From: Cellulophaga sp. 20_2_10
GTDB taxonomy: Bacteria > Bacteroidota > Bacteroidia > Flavobacteriales > Flavobacteriaceae
Direction: 5' to 3'
Assembly (NCBI RefSeq): GCF_023476645.1
Contig: NZ_JAMCOJ010000003.1
Location: forward strand, 434,001-498,000
Length of the DNA stretch: 64,000 bases
In this document: positions 26,102 through 35,494 of the stretch, in pieces
How positions within the stretch are numbered: the first letter of the stretch is position 1
Layout: each line of letters starts with the position of its first letter
The notes under the pieces: model-generated
The model's database searches: none
The model's input: the letters and a program-made list of their open reading frames with translations, nothing else
Told to the model about the DNA's origin: nothing
Translations under genes and position numbers: made by a program

Positions 26102-26797
26102 ATGAGAATATTTATTGCTATTCTATCACTTTTCTTTTTTGGAGTCACTAGTGCGCAAACCTATGAGGTTGGTGTGCTTGCGGGTGGTTTAAATAATATA
26201 GGAGACGTTGGTAGTACAAATTATATAAGTCCAAGTGGTTTTGCGTACGGTGGAATCTTTAAGTGGAATAAAAGCAAGCGTTATGCTTGGCGCGCAAGTA
26301 TATTGCACGGCAAGTTTGTTGCAGATGATTTAAAATCTGGGTTGGCTTCTAGGCAAAAAAGACAACTGAAAATGGAGAATACCGTTACGGAGTTTTCTGC
26401 TGGTTTAGAAGTTAACTTTGTAGAGTATAATTTGCATAAGTTAGGACCTGCTTTTACTCCTTATTTATATACGGGTGTAACTTATTTTAGATACGATTAC
26501 AATTATTTTGAAGTTGGGTTTTTACAAGATTTAGACCAGCGCGAAGGAGATTTTGCAATTCCAATGACTGTTGGTGTTAAGTATAGATTAAATCAATTCT
26601 TTATCTTAGGCGCTGAAATAGGTGCTAGATATACGTTTACAGACAATTTAGACGCTAGTAATCCAGAAAAAGCAAACGTTGCAACCCTTATAGATCCTAA
26701 GTTTGGAAATATTTTTAGTGATGATTGGTATGTGTTTTCTGGTTTTACGTTAACTTACACTTTTGGTAGAAAACCGTGCTCAGATTGTTTTGAGTAA
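26102..26797 (+). CDS. porG: DUF6089 / PorG-like outer-membrane protein
   Basis: The protein (231 residues from ATG 26102) starts with a signal peptide (MRIFIAILSLFFFGVTSAQ). Amphipathic beta strands of a small outer-membrane barrel follow, and it ends FGRKPCSDCFE. It matches the DUF6089 group. In Porphyromonas gingivalis the type IX secretion protein PorG is, as I recall, encoded directly before uppS, bamA and two skp/ompH genes. The same order is seen here, so a role as the T9SS outer-membrane component PorG is likely. The start is fixed by the promoter at 26056-26085. Confidence 0.7.
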   Translation: MRIFIAILSLFFFGVTSAQTYEVGVLAGGLNNIGDVGSTNYISPSGFAYGGIFKWNKSKRYAWRASILHGKFVADDLKSGLASRQKRQLKMENTVTEFSAGLEVNFVEYNLHKLGPAFTPYLYTGVTYFRYDYNYFEVGFLQDLDQREGDFAIPMTVGVKYRLNQFFILGAEIGARYTFTDNLDASNPEKANVATLIDPKFGNIFSDDWYVFSGFTLTYTFGRKPCSDCFE

Positions 26798-26806
26798 ATT
26801 ATACTT

Positions 26807-27547
26807 ATGGATACTATAGAAGATTTAAATAAAGAGAATATCCCTGCGCATTTAGCTATTATAATGGATGGTAATGGTAGATGGGCAAAACAAAAAGGAA
26901 AACTACGTATATTTGGTCACGAAAATGGAGTAAAAACTGTGCGTAGAGTAGTAGAAAGTTGCGCAAAAATAGGTGTAGGTTACTTAACATTATATACTTT
27001 TTCTACAGAAAATTGGAATAGACCTAAGTTAGAGGTAGATACGTTAATGCGTATTTTGGTGTCTTCTTTAAGGAAAGAAGTTAAAACTCTTAACAAAAAC
27101 AACATAAAACTTAATGCTATAGGTAATTTAGATTCTATGCCTTCTAAGGTAGGTGAGGAGCTAAAGAATGTTATCTCTAAAACAGCCGAAAACACTGGTA
27201 TGACGCTAACATTGGCGTTGAGCTATGGCTCTAGAGATGAGATAAAAAGAGCTGTTCAAGAAATTAGCATCAAAGTTAAAAATAATATAATTTCTGCTGA
27301 AAATATTGATGAAATCATTATTAATAACCATCTTTACACGCAAAATTTACCGGACGTAGATTTACTTATTAGAACAAGCGGAGAACACCGTATAAGTAAT
27401 TTTTTATTATGGCAAATAGCGTATGCAGAGCTGTACTTTACAGATGTACTTTGGCCAGACTTTAAAGAACATCATTTAGTAGACGCAATTAAAAATTATC
27501 AGAACAGAGAACGAAGATTTGGAAAAACTAGCGAACAACTCAACTAA
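26807..27547 (+). CDS. uppS: Isoprenyl (undecaprenyl) diphosphate synthase
   Basis: The 246-residue cis-prenyltransferase has the catalytic Asp21 in IIMDGNGRWAK, the FSTENWNRP segment and the C-terminal DLLIRTSGEHRISNFLLWQ signature. It makes the C55 lipid carrier for peptidoglycan and surface polysaccharides from farnesyl and isopentenyl diphosphates. It starts 9 bases after the PorG-like gene. Its 3' end overlaps the bamA start by 29 bases. Confidence 0.97.
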   Translation: MDTIEDLNKENIPAHLAIIMDGNGRWAKQKGKLRIFGHENGVKTVRRVVESCAKIGVGYLTLYTFSTENWNRPKLEVDTLMRILVSSLRKEVKTLNKNNIKLNAIGNLDSMPSKVGEELKNVISKTAENTGMTLTLALSYGSRDEIKRAVQEISIKVKNNIISAENIDEIIINNHLYTQNLPDVDLLIRTSGEHRISNFLLWQIAYAELYFTDVLWPDFKEHHLVDAIKNYQNRERRFGKTSEQLN

Positions 27548-30140
27548 CACAACCAAGAGAACCATTACTTTTGGTTCCATTATCACAATATTTTTTCTTT
27601 TTACAAACTTAGTCGCTTTTGCGCAAGAGACATCTTATGAAGATGGTAAAAAGTATATATTGGGTGGTATAAAAATTACCGGCGTACAAAGCTATAATGA
27701 GCAAACTGTAAAAACTTTTACTGGCTTGCGCGTTGGTCAGCCATTAACGCTTCCAGGAGAAGAAATTAGTGCTGTTATTAATAAACTTTGGGGTCTAGAG
27801 CTTTTTAGCGATATTAATTTTTATATAACAGATATTAAAGGAGAAGAAGTTTTTCTAGAACTTAATATTGTTGAACGTCCAACTTTAACAGATGTTACTG
27901 TCTACGGGGTTAAAAAACGTAAGGTAGCAGATATTATAGATGATACAGATCTTAAGAAAGGAAAAAAAATTACTCAGAGTCTTATTAATAATACCGAGAA
28001 CTACTTAAAGAATAAGTATAAAAAGCAAGGGTATTTAAATACCAAGGTTACTATTGCTACAGCAACAGATACAACTGAGAGCAACGCCAGAAAAATGGTT
28101 ATCAATATTAAAAAAGGTGAAAAAGTAAAAATTAGTGATATTACTTTTGATGGTAACGATGCTTTAGGCGCAAAGAAGTTACAGAAATCTTTAAAGAAGA
28201 CTAAGAAGAAGAAATTTTACCGTTTCTGGAAAAAATCTAAATATATAGAAGAGGATTATAATACAGATTTAACTTCTTTGGTAGAGAAGTATGCAGAAAG
28301 TGGTTACAGGGATGCAAGGATAGTTGCAGATACAATAACTAATGTTAATGATAATAATATTGCAATTAACATAAAAGTAGAAGAGGGTAAAAAGTATTAC
28401 TTTGGTGATATAGATTTTGTTGGTAATACAGTATATCCAGACAGATTTTTAGAAAGAGCTTTGGGTATAAAAAAAGGTAGTACCTATAATGGTGTATTAT
28501 TAAAGAAGAGAATTGCAGATAATACAAAACCAGATCCAGACGATTTAAGTAGTTTGTATCAAAACAACGGTTATATGTTTTCTAGTATTAATCCTGTAGA
28601 AATTTCTGCGGAAAATGATACTATTAATTTTGAAATAAGAATTATAGAAGGTAAAGAAACCTTTTTAGATCACGTAACTGTTACGGGTAATGATAAAACA
28701 AATGACCACGTAATTTTTAGAGAACTAAGAACACGTCCAGGTCAAAAATATAACAAAGCAAATATTATTAGAAGTATTAGAGAATTAGGTGCTTTAGGTT
28801 ATTTTGATGCAGAAAGCATTAAGCCAGATGTACTTAACCCTAATCCAGATACAGGTACTGTAGATATTAACTATGGTGTATTAGAAGCAGGTTCTAGTCA
28901 AATAGAACTACAAGGTGGCTACGGTGGTGGTGGCTTTATTGGTACATTAGGTTTGTCTTTTAGTAACTTTTCTTTAAAGAATATTTTTAATAAAAAAGCA
29001 TATACTCCGGTTCCAATGGGAGACGGACAAACATTTGCTATTAGATTGCAAGCTAGTAGAACTTATAGAGTGTATAGTTTAAACTTCTCTGAGCCTTGGT
29101 TGGGAGGTAAAAAGCCAGTGCAGTTTAATATGTCATTGTCTAGAACACAACAGTTTTCTTACGATTACCAAGAAAGAGAAGTAGATAAAGATAGGCAGTT
29201 TTCTATTTCTAGTATTTCTGTTGGTTTAGCAAAAAGATTAAAATGGCCAGATGATTTCTTTGTGGCATCTCACTCATTAGCATACCAGTTATACGATTTT
29301 AAAGATTATAATATTGGTTTGTTTAATTTTGGTAACGGTTCTGCAAATTCATTTTCTTATACATTTGGTTTGTCAAGAGAATCTTTGGCAGGTGGTAAAA
29401 TATTTCCACGTGGCGGTTCTAGTTTTCAGTTAAAGTTAAAAGCAACTCCACCTTATTCTTTGTTTTCTAATAAAGACTATAAAGGTTTAAAGGCTGAAAG
29501 TGATGAGATACAGGATGCTCGTACAACTAGAGCATTAACTGCTTACGAGCAAACACGTTTAGAAAAAATAGAAGAAGATAGATTTAAGTGGTTAGAATTT
29601 TATAAAGCTAGTTTCAAAGGAGATTGGTATACAACACTTACAGGAGATTTAGTTTTACGTTCTAATGCGGAATTTGGTTTCTTAGGTAGCTATAATAATG
29701 ATATTGGAGATGTGCCTTTTGAGCGTTATTTTGTAGGTGGTGATGGTCTGGGTAACTTTACCTTAGATGGTAGAGAAACAATACAATTAAGAGGTTATGA
29801 AAATCAATCTTTAACGCCAGTTATTGCAAGTACAAACGAGCAAGAAGGTGGTGTTGTGTATAATAAGTTCTCTATGGAGCTTAGATATCCTATAACATTA
29901 AAACCTTCTGCATCTATATATGCACTAGGATTTTTAGAAGGAGGTAACTCTTTTAGCAATTTTAATGAATTTAATCCGTTTGAGATAAAACGATCGGCCG
30001 GAGTAGGGTTGCGCATATTTATGCCAGCTTTTGGTTTATTGGGAATTGACTTTGGTTATGGGTTTGATAAGGATAACTTACCAACCTCTACTGAACCAAG
30101 TGGATGGCAAGTTCACTTCATCATTGGTCAGCAGTTTTAA
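27519..30140 (+). CDS. bamA: BamA outer-membrane assembly factor
   Basis: The 873-residue protein has a signal peptide ending in NLVAFAQ and several POTRA domains (about residues 45-440, with the EGKKYYFGDIDFVGN-type strands). A 16-strand barrel follows, with the loop-6 signature ETIQLRGYENQSL, and the protein ends in Phe. It inserts beta-barrel proteins into the outer membrane. There is no ATG or GTG upstream of the signal peptide in this frame. TTG at 27519 is the only reasonable start and places it 29 bases inside uppS. The two periplasmic chaperone genes downstream fit a shared task. Confidence 0.95.
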   Translation: MEKLANNSTNTTKRTITFGSIITIFFLFTNLVAFAQETSYEDGKKYILGGIKITGVQSYNEQTVKTFTGLRVGQPLTLPGEEISAVINKLWGLELFSDINFYITDIKGEEVFLELNIVERPTLTDVTVYGVKKRKVADIIDDTDLKKGKKITQSLINNTENYLKNKYKKQGYLNTKVTIATATDTTESNARKMVINIKKGEKVKISDITFDGNDALGAKKLQKSLKKTKKKKFYRFWKKSKYIEEDYNTDLTSLVEKYAESGYRDARIVADTITNVNDNNIAINIKVEEGKKYYFGDIDFVGNTVYPDRFLERALGIKKGSTYNGVLLKKRIADNTKPDPDDLSSLYQNNGYMFSSINPVEISAENDTINFEIRIIEGKETFLDHVTVTGNDKTNDHVIFRELRTRPGQKYNKANIIRSIRELGALGYFDAESIKPDVLNPNPDTGTVDINYGVLEAGSSQIELQGGYGGGGFIGTLGLSFSNFSLKNIFNKKAYTPVPMGDGQTFAIRLQASRTYRVYSLNFSEPWLGGKKPVQFNMSLSRTQQFSYDYQEREVDKDRQFSISSISVGLAKRLKWPDDFFVASHSLAYQLYDFKDYNIGLFNFGNGSANSFSYTFGLSRESLAGGKIFPRGGSSFQLKLKATPPYSLFSNKDYKGLKAESDEIQDARTTRALTAYEQTRLEKIEEDRFKWLEFYKASFKGDWYTTLTGDLVLRSNAEFGFLGSYNNDIGDVPFERYFVGGDGLGNFTLDGRETIQLRGYENQSLTPVIASTNEQEGGVVYNKFSMELRYPITLKPSASIYALGFLEGGNSFSNFNEFNPFEIKRSAGVGLRIFMPAFGLLGIDFGYGFDKDNLPTSTEPSGWQVHFIIGQQF

Positions 30141-30197
30141 TTACAGAGAATATTTTCAATTTACCATATGTTAATGTGCTTATTTTTAGCTTGTTAG

Positions 30198-30205
30198 TAT
30201 TTTTG
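30198..30205 (+). promoter_or_regulatory. -7 box TATTTTTG upstream of the first skp/ompH gene
   Basis: An exact TAnnTTTG box lies 36 bases before the ATG at 30242. It suggests that the chaperone genes can be transcribed independently of bamA. Confidence 0.5.
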
Positions 30206-30241
30206 GCACGATATTTTCTATGTATTAAAACAATAAACAAA

Positions 30242-31027
30242 ATGAAAACAAAAGTTCTTTTAATTTTAACTACGTTGCTACTGTCAACTAGTATTTTTGC
30301 CCAAAGAGGTGTTAGGATCGCCTATGTAGATATGGAATACATTCTTGAGAATGTAGAAGAATACAGAGACGCTAACGAACAACTGGCTAGTAAAGTTGAA
30401 AAATGGAAACTGGAGATTGAAGGTGAAAAGAAAGAGATAAGTGAAATGCGACAAGCTTTACTTGCCGAAAAAGTATTATTAACGAATGAGTTAATAGAGG
30501 AGCGCGAGGAAGATATAGCATTACTTGAAAAAGAAATGTTACAATACCAGCAAGATAGGTTTGGGCCACAAGGAGACTTGGTTATGCAAAAACTTAGATT
30601 GGTACAGCCTATACAAGATCAAGTTTTTAACGAGGTGCAGCAAATTGGACAAAATAAAAATTACGATTTTATTTTTGATAAATCTGCAGATGTTGTAATG
30701 TTGTACGCAGAAAAACGAAATGACATAAGCGAATTGGTGCTTAGGGCTATTTCTAGAACTAGAAAAGTAAGTGCTCCTAAGAAAAATGCAAGAAGTAGGT
30801 TTGATGATGAGGAAGAAGAAAAACCTATTACTGAAGCATTAAAAGAAAGACAGGAGCAAGCTAAAGCTGCAGATGCAACTAGAGCTAAAAGCGCCGAAGA
30901 GAAAAGAGCAGAACAGCTAAAGATGCGTGAAGAACGTAAAAAGGCTTACGAAGCTAGAAGAAAAAAATTATTAGAGGAAAAGGCAGCTAAACAGAAAAAG
31001 ACCAAAGAAGAAAAGGACGATAATTAG
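30242..31027 (+). CDS. OmpH/Skp-family periplasmic chaperone with charged C-terminal tail
   Basis: Starting at the ATG at 30242 (MKTKVLLILTTLLLS) the protein has 261 residues. The signal peptide ends in SIFAQ, and the Skp/OmpH pattern VRIAYVDMEYILENV and a long coiled coil follow. It differs from the next gene by an extra tail of about 80 residues made almost only of Lys, Glu, Arg and Ala. Skp-like trimers hold unfolded outer-membrane proteins in the periplasm for delivery to BamA, the product of the preceding gene. Confidence 0.9.
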   Translation: MKTKVLLILTTLLLSTSIFAQRGVRIAYVDMEYILENVEEYRDANEQLASKVEKWKLEIEGEKKEISEMRQALLAEKVLLTNELIEEREEDIALLEKEMLQYQQDRFGPQGDLVMQKLRLVQPIQDQVFNEVQQIGQNKNYDFIFDKSADVVMLYAEKRNDISELVLRAISRTRKVSAPKKNARSRFDDEEEEKPITEALKERQEQAKAADATRAKSAEEKRAEQLKMREERKKAYEARRKKLLEEKAAKQKKTKEEKDDN

Positions 31028-31084
31028 AAAAAGTCTATACACTAAAATTAACTAAATACTTAAAATTAACATTCAATTACTATT

Positions 31085-31594
31085 ATGAAACACTTAAAGA
31101 AAATAGCAGTAGCATTAGTATTATTTGTATCTGCAACGTCATTTGTAAACGCACAAGCAAAAGTTGCTCACATTAATGTTCAGCAGTTATTACAAGAGAT
31201 GCCTTCAATGAAGCAAGCAGATGCAGAATTAAAAAAGTTGAACGAAACTCTAGGTGCAGATATACAAGCAAGTATGACTGAAGCTAGGAATAAAGCGACA
31301 CAGTATCAAAATGAAGCTCCTTCTAAGACTGCAGAAGAAAATGCAAAAAGAGAACAAGAGATAATGACATACCAAAAAACAATTCAAACTGCACAACAAG
31401 CTGCACAACAAGAATTGCAAAAAAAGCAACAAGAATTGTTAGCTCCTATTCAGGATTCTGCAATGAAAGCTATCGAAAAGGTTGCGGCTGCTCAAGGGTA
31501 TGACTACGTTATGGATGCTAGCCCTGGAGCTGGTGTTTTAGTAGCAAAAGGAAAAGATCTTTTAGCTGACGTAAAAAAGGAATTAAAGTTCTAA
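31085..31594 (+). CDS. OmpH/Skp-family periplasmic chaperone
   Basis: The 169-residue protein has a signal peptide (ending SFVNAQ), the N-terminal strand KVAHINVQQLLQEMP and a long helical hairpin typical of Skp/OmpH. It ends with a conserved beta segment (GYDYVMDASPGAGVLVA). It is probably a paralogue of the preceding gene, with the canonical length. A strong terminator closes the cluster just downstream. Confidence 0.93.
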   Translation: MKHLKKIAVALVLFVSATSFVNAQAKVAHINVQQLLQEMPSMKQADAELKKLNETLGADIQASMTEARNKATQYQNEAPSKTAEENAKREQEIMTYQKTIQTAQQAAQQELQKKQQELLAPIQDSAMKAIEKVAAAQGYDYVMDASPGAGVLVAKGKDLLADVKKELKF

Positions 31595-31616
31595 GAAATT
31601 AAAAGTTTTTAATATT

Positions 31617-31648
31617 AAAAGGCTATGCAATTTGCATAGCCTTTTTTG
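31617..31648 (+). terminator. Intrinsic terminator after the skp/ompH genes
   Basis: A near-perfect stem GGCTATGCAA with TTGCATAGCC (31621-31641) is flanked by A residues on the left and a run of T residues on the right. It ends the plus-strand porG-to-skp group before murI. Confidence 0.9.
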
Positions 31649-31682
31649 TTTCTTTGCAGTATATTTAAGTTTTAATATAGAA

Positions 31683-32480
31683 ATGAATAAGCATAGTAAT
31701 CCTATTGGAATTTTTGACTCTGGAGTTGGTGGCACCTCTATTTGGAAAGAAATACATAAGTTACTTCCGTTAGAGAATACAATCTATTTGGCGGATAGTA
31801 GTAATGCTCCTTATGGTGAGAAATCTGCAGAGGATATTCTACAATTGAGTATTAAGAACACTGAGTTGCTCTTACGTTACAATTGCAAGCTTATTGTTGT
31901 GGCTTGCAATACGGCTACTACTAACGCAATTGAATATTTAAGAGCTACATATAAAGATGTCTCTTTTATTGGTATAGAGCCAGCAATAAAACCAGCAGTA
32001 TTGCAATCTAATTCTAAAACTGTGGGTGTTTTAGCAACAAAAGGCACCTTGTCTAGTAGTTTGTTTCATAGTACCGTTAAAAACCACGCAGAGGGCATTA
32101 AAATCATTGAAAAAGAGGGTGTGGGTCTTGTGCCTTTAATAGAAGCAGGGAAGGCATCATCAAAAGAAATAAAAGAAGTGTTAATTGCTTTATTGGAGCC
32201 TATGTTAAGTCAGAATATAGATTATCTGGTTTTAGGTTGCACACATTACCCCTACTTAATACCGGTGCTTAAAGAATTGCTTCCTGCGCACGTAAATATT
32301 ATAGATTCTGGAGAAGCTGTTGCAAAGCAAACAAAGGCAGTTCTAGTTAAGGATGCTATTTTGTTAACTAAAAATTTAAAACCAACACATCAATTTTATA
32401 CAAATGCCGATGTTGTTATTTTAAAGTCTTTTTTAAAAGACGTAGGTGATAAGCTATGTGTTGATTTCCTAAATTTTTAA
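31683..32480 (+). CDS. murI: Glutamate racemase
   Basis: From the ATG at 31683 (MNKHSNPIGIFDSGVGG) the protein has 265 residues. The longer open frame upstream lies within the terminator region and was not used. Both catalytic cysteines are visible, Cys75 in VVACNTATTNA and Cys186 in LGCTHYPYL. It makes D-glutamate for peptidoglycan. It converges with folA with only 7 bases between the stop codons and no visible terminator. Confidence 0.96.
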   Translation: MNKHSNPIGIFDSGVGGTSIWKEIHKLLPLENTIYLADSSNAPYGEKSAEDILQLSIKNTELLLRYNCKLIVVACNTATTNAIEYLRATYKDVSFIGIEPAIKPAVLQSNSKTVGVLATKGTLSSSLFHSTVKNHAEGIKIIEKEGVGLVPLIEAGKASSKEIKEVLIALLEPMLSQNIDYLVLGCTHYPYLIPVLKELLPAHVNIIDSGEAVAKQTKAVLVKDAILLTKNLKPTHQFYTNADVVILKSFLKDVGDKLCVDFLNF

Positions 32481-32487
32481 ACTATAG

Positions 32488-32985
32488 TTAGCATCTACGT
32501 ACATATGTAATGTATGTAAAATCTAGTTTGTGTTTATCATCTTTTGGGTGGTATTCTTCAAAAACAACTTCCCAATTATCTTTAGTTAACTCTGGAAAAA
32601 ATGTATCGGCCTCAAACTTAGCGTGTACTCTAGTAAGTTCTACTTTGTGTGTATATTCTAGTGCAAGTTTATAAATTTCTCCACCACCAATAATATAGGC
32701 TAAGTCTTCCTTTTTTGTTAGTTCTAAGGCAGCTTCTAGAGAGTGTACAACAATGCAATTGTCAAAAGCTATAGCGTAACTTTTGTCTCTAGTAATAACA
32801 ATATGTTTTCTATTTGGTAAAGGTTTAGGGAAGCTTTCAAACGTTTTTCTGCCCATAATTATAGTATGGCCAGTAGTTAATTTTTTAAAGCGCTTAAAAT
32901 CGTCAGGTAAATGCCAAAGTAAGTCATTGTCTTTACCTAATGCATTATTTTCCGCTGCAGCAGCTATAGCTATTATTTTTTGCAC
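32488..32985 (-). CDS. folA: Dihydrofolate reductase
   Basis: The 165-residue protein begins with IIAIAAAAENNALGKDNDLLWHLPDD and has the GRKTFES and IIGGGEIYKLAL segments of DHFR. It regenerates tetrahydrofolate used by thymidylate synthase, encoded 18 bases upstream. The two genes form a thyA-folA operon, and together with the folK fusion in this window they cover several folate steps. Confidence 0.97.
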   Translation of the reverse strand: MQKIIAIAAAAENNALGKDNDLLWHLPDDFKRFKKLTTGHTIIMGRKTFESFPKPLPNRKHIVITRDKSYAIAFDNCIVVHSLEAALELTKKEDLAYIIGGGEIYKLALEYTHKVELTRVHAKFEADTFFPELTKDNWEVVFEEYHPKDDKHKLDFTYITYVRRC

Positions 32986-33003
32986 CTTTTATTAGTTTAA
33001 ATA

Positions 33004-33828
33004 TTATATGGCTACTTTACCTTTAATATGAGGGTGAGGATCATAACCTTCCAATGTGAAATCGTCAAAAGTAAAATCAAAAATATTTTTTACGTCAGGA
33101 TTTAAAATCATCTTAGGTAATGCTCTAGGTTCTCTGCTTAATTGTAATTCAACCTGTTCTAAATGGTTGTTGTATATATGAGCATCGCCAAAAGTGTGAA
33201 TAAAATCACCAGCTTCATAACCGCAAACTTGCGCCATCATCATTGTAAACAAAGCATAAGAGGCTATATTAAAGGGAACACCTAAAAATATATCTGCGCT
33301 TCTTTGGTATAGTTGGCAAGACAATTTACCATCTGCTACATAAAATTGAAAAAACGCGTGACAAGGAGGAAGTGCAGCTTTTCCGTTTGCTACGTTTTCA
33401 GAAAAAGAAACAGAGGTATCTGGTAATACGCTAGGATTCCAGGCCGTAACCATCATTCTTCTGCTGTTAGGGTTGCTCTTTAGAGTTTCGACAACTTCTT
33501 TAATCTGATCTATATCTTCACTGTTCCAGTTACGCCATTGATGACCATAAACAGGACCTAAATCTCCGTTTTCATCTGCCCATTCATTCCAAATACGAAC
33601 TCCGTTTTCTTGTAAATAAGCAATATTTGTATCGCCCTTTAAAAACCAAAGTAATTCGTATATGATAGATTTTAAATGTAGTTTTTTTGTGGTAACCATA
33701 GGAAAACCTTTGCTAAGGTCAAAACGCATTTGGTGTCCAAAAACACTTATTGTTCCAGTGCCAGTACGGTCGCCTTTTTGGTTTCCTGTTTCTTGTACGT
33801 GTTTAAGTAAGTCGTGATATTGTTTCAT
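33004..33828 (-). CDS. thyA: Thymidylate synthase
   Basis: The 274-residue protein has the nucleophile Cys156 in [31 protein letters not shown] near the N-terminus and the C-terminal [13 protein letters not shown]. It converts dUMP to dTMP and produces dihydrofolate, which the adjacent folA product reduces. Length and motifs are standard for ThyA. Confidence 0.98.
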   Translation of the reverse strand: MKQYHDLLKHVQETGNQKGDRTGTGTISVFGHQMRFDLSKGFPMVTTKKLHLKSIIYELLWFLKGDTNIAYLQENGVRIWNEWADENGDLGPVYGHQWRNWNSEDIDQIKEVVETLKSNPNSRRMMVTAWNPSVLPDTSVSFSENVANGKAALPPCHAFFQFYVADGKLSCQLYQRSADIFLGVPFNIASYALFTMMMAQVCGYEAGDFIHTFGDAHIYNNHLEQVELQLSREPRALPKMILNPDVKNIFDFTFDDFTLEGYDPHPHIKGKVAI

Positions 33829-33902
33829 TTTAAAGCAGCATCTTTTTTCTGTTTAAAGTCAACAGAAATTGTTTAGTCTTATGTAAAAATAAGTAATAGC
33901 CT

Positions 33903-33946
33903 AATAAGTTTTGAATAATGATTTAATCATATATCCAAAACTTATT
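33903..33946. repeat. Inverted repeat between nupC and thyA
   Basis: Arms AATAAGTTTTG (33903-33913) and CAAAACTTATT (33936-33946) are perfect 11-bp complements, with a smaller inner ATGATT/AATCAT stem. It lies after the nupC stop codon on the minus strand and may act as a terminator, though no T-run follows immediately. Confidence 0.5.
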
Positions 33947-33982
33947 AACTAGTTTATAAATTTGTTCTGTTTTAGGTTGCTG

Positions 33983-35473
33983 TTAGCCTAATATCATACC
34001 TGCAATAGTAGCAGAAAGTAATGATGCTATAGAGCCACCTAATACTGCTTTAAGTCCAAGCTCTGATAATGTCTTTCTTTGACCTGGCGCTAAAGAGCCA
34101 ATACCACCTATCTGTATGCCAATTGAAGCAAAATTTGCAAAACCACAAAGCATGTATGTTGCCATTAAAATAGACTTGTTATATGTGAAATGAGGATTTG
34201 CAACAACATTTTTAAGTTCTGCTAATTGTTTGTAACCAATAAATTCACTTGCAGCTAATTTTACACCTAGCAATTGTCCCATAAGCATGATGTCTTCTTT
34301 AGCAACGCCAATTAACCACATTAGTGGTGCAAAGGTGTAGCCTAGAATAAATTCTAAGGATAAGCTATCATACTGGGTGTTAGTAGAAATAATAGTATTT
34401 AAAGACGTAAAGTGCCAAGAGATATTTAGGGATTCAATTGTAATTCCGTCAAAACTTGCGGCACCACCTAAAATACCATTTATCATGGCTATAAGTGCAA
34501 CAAAAACTAAGAGCATTGCACCAACGTTTACTGCTAATTTTAATCCTTCTGTTGTTCCATTTGCAATGGCGTCTAATATGTTAGCTCCAATTTTATCTTG
34601 TGAAACGTGAACATCTGTATCAACTTTTTCGGTCTGTGGGTATAGTATTTTTGAAATTACAATAGCACCGGGAGCGGCCATTACAGAAGCTGCTAATAAG
34701 TGCTTGGCAAATTCTAATCTTAGGGCAGGATCATTTCCTCCTAAGAATCCAATATAAGCTGCCAATACAGCGCCAGCTACAGTAGCCATACCACCAACCA
34801 TTACCAGTAAAATTTCAGACTTATTCATTTTTTCTAAATAAGCCTTTATTAATAAAGGTGCTTCAGTCTGACCTAAAAATATGTTACCAGCAACAGATAG
34901 ACTTTCTGCGCCAGATATACCCAGTGTTTTTGTTAGTAATTTTGCCAATGCTTTTACAACTCTCTGGATTATACCTAAGTAAAACAATACAGAGGTTAAG
35001 GCAGAGAAAAAGATAATTGTAGGTAGTACTTGAAAAGCGAAAATGAATCCAAATTTATCCATATCCGTTACTAAGCCTTCAAATAAAAACTTACTTCCCT
35101 TTGTGGTAAAATCAAGTATGCTCACAAACACTTTACCTACGCTATCAAAAACAATAGCGATAAATTCAATTTTTAGAACACCAATCGCAATAATTAACTG
35201 TAATCCCAGACCAATACCAACGGTTTTCCAGTTTATGGCTTTGCGGTTAGCGCTAAATAAAAAGGCTATTAGTATTAAAACAGCCATTCCTAAAAGGCCA
35301 CGTAAAAGGCTAGTTATAGAAAAACCTTGGTTTTCTATAATTGGAGTTATTGTATTGTTAATTGCAGTTGCATCTATAGTTTGGGCAACTTCTTGTACAG
35401 GAATAGAATCTTGTGCTATAGATGGAAATATAACAAAAAAAGTAATAAGGAAAATCCAGTAACTTTTTTTCAT
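33983..35473 (-). CDS. nupC: Concentrative nucleoside transporter (NupC/CNT family)
   Basis: The 496-residue protein contains the CNT core with segments SVAGNIFLGQTEAPLLIKAYL and TYMLCGFANFASIGIQIGGIG and about ten membrane helices. It imports nucleosides with Na+ or H+. At the N-terminus it carries an extra signal-peptide-like helix ending SIAQD and a hydrophilic spacer of about 35 residues before the first core helix. This is longer than in E. coli NupC (about 400 residues). It lies 21 bases downstream of the bifunctional-nuclease gene. Two deoxynucleoside kinases in the window could trap imported deoxynucleosides. Confidence 0.93.
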   Translation of the reverse strand: MKKSYWIFLITFFVIFPSIAQDSIPVQEVAQTIDATAINNTITPIIENQGFSITSLLRGLLGMAVLILIAFLFSANRKAINWKTVGIGLGLQLIIAIGVLKIEFIAIVFDSVGKVFVSILDFTTKGSKFLFEGLVTDMDKFGFIFAFQVLPTIIFFSALTSVLFYLGIIQRVVKALAKLLTKTLGISGAESLSVAGNIFLGQTEAPLLIKAYLEKMNKSEILLVMVGGMATVAGAVLAAYIGFLGGNDPALRLEFAKHLLAASVMAAPGAIVISKILYPQTEKVDTDVHVSQDKIGANILDAIANGTTEGLKLAVNVGAMLLVFVALIAMINGILGGAASFDGITIESLNISWHFTSLNTIISTNTQYDSLSLEFILGYTFAPLMWLIGVAKEDIMLMGQLLGVKLAASEFIGYKQLAELKNVVANPHFTYNKSILMATYMLCGFANFASIGIQIGGIGSLAPGQRKTLSELGLKAVLGGSIASLLSATIAGMILG

Positions 35474-35494
35474 AATAAGTTTTGTGTAAGTTGG

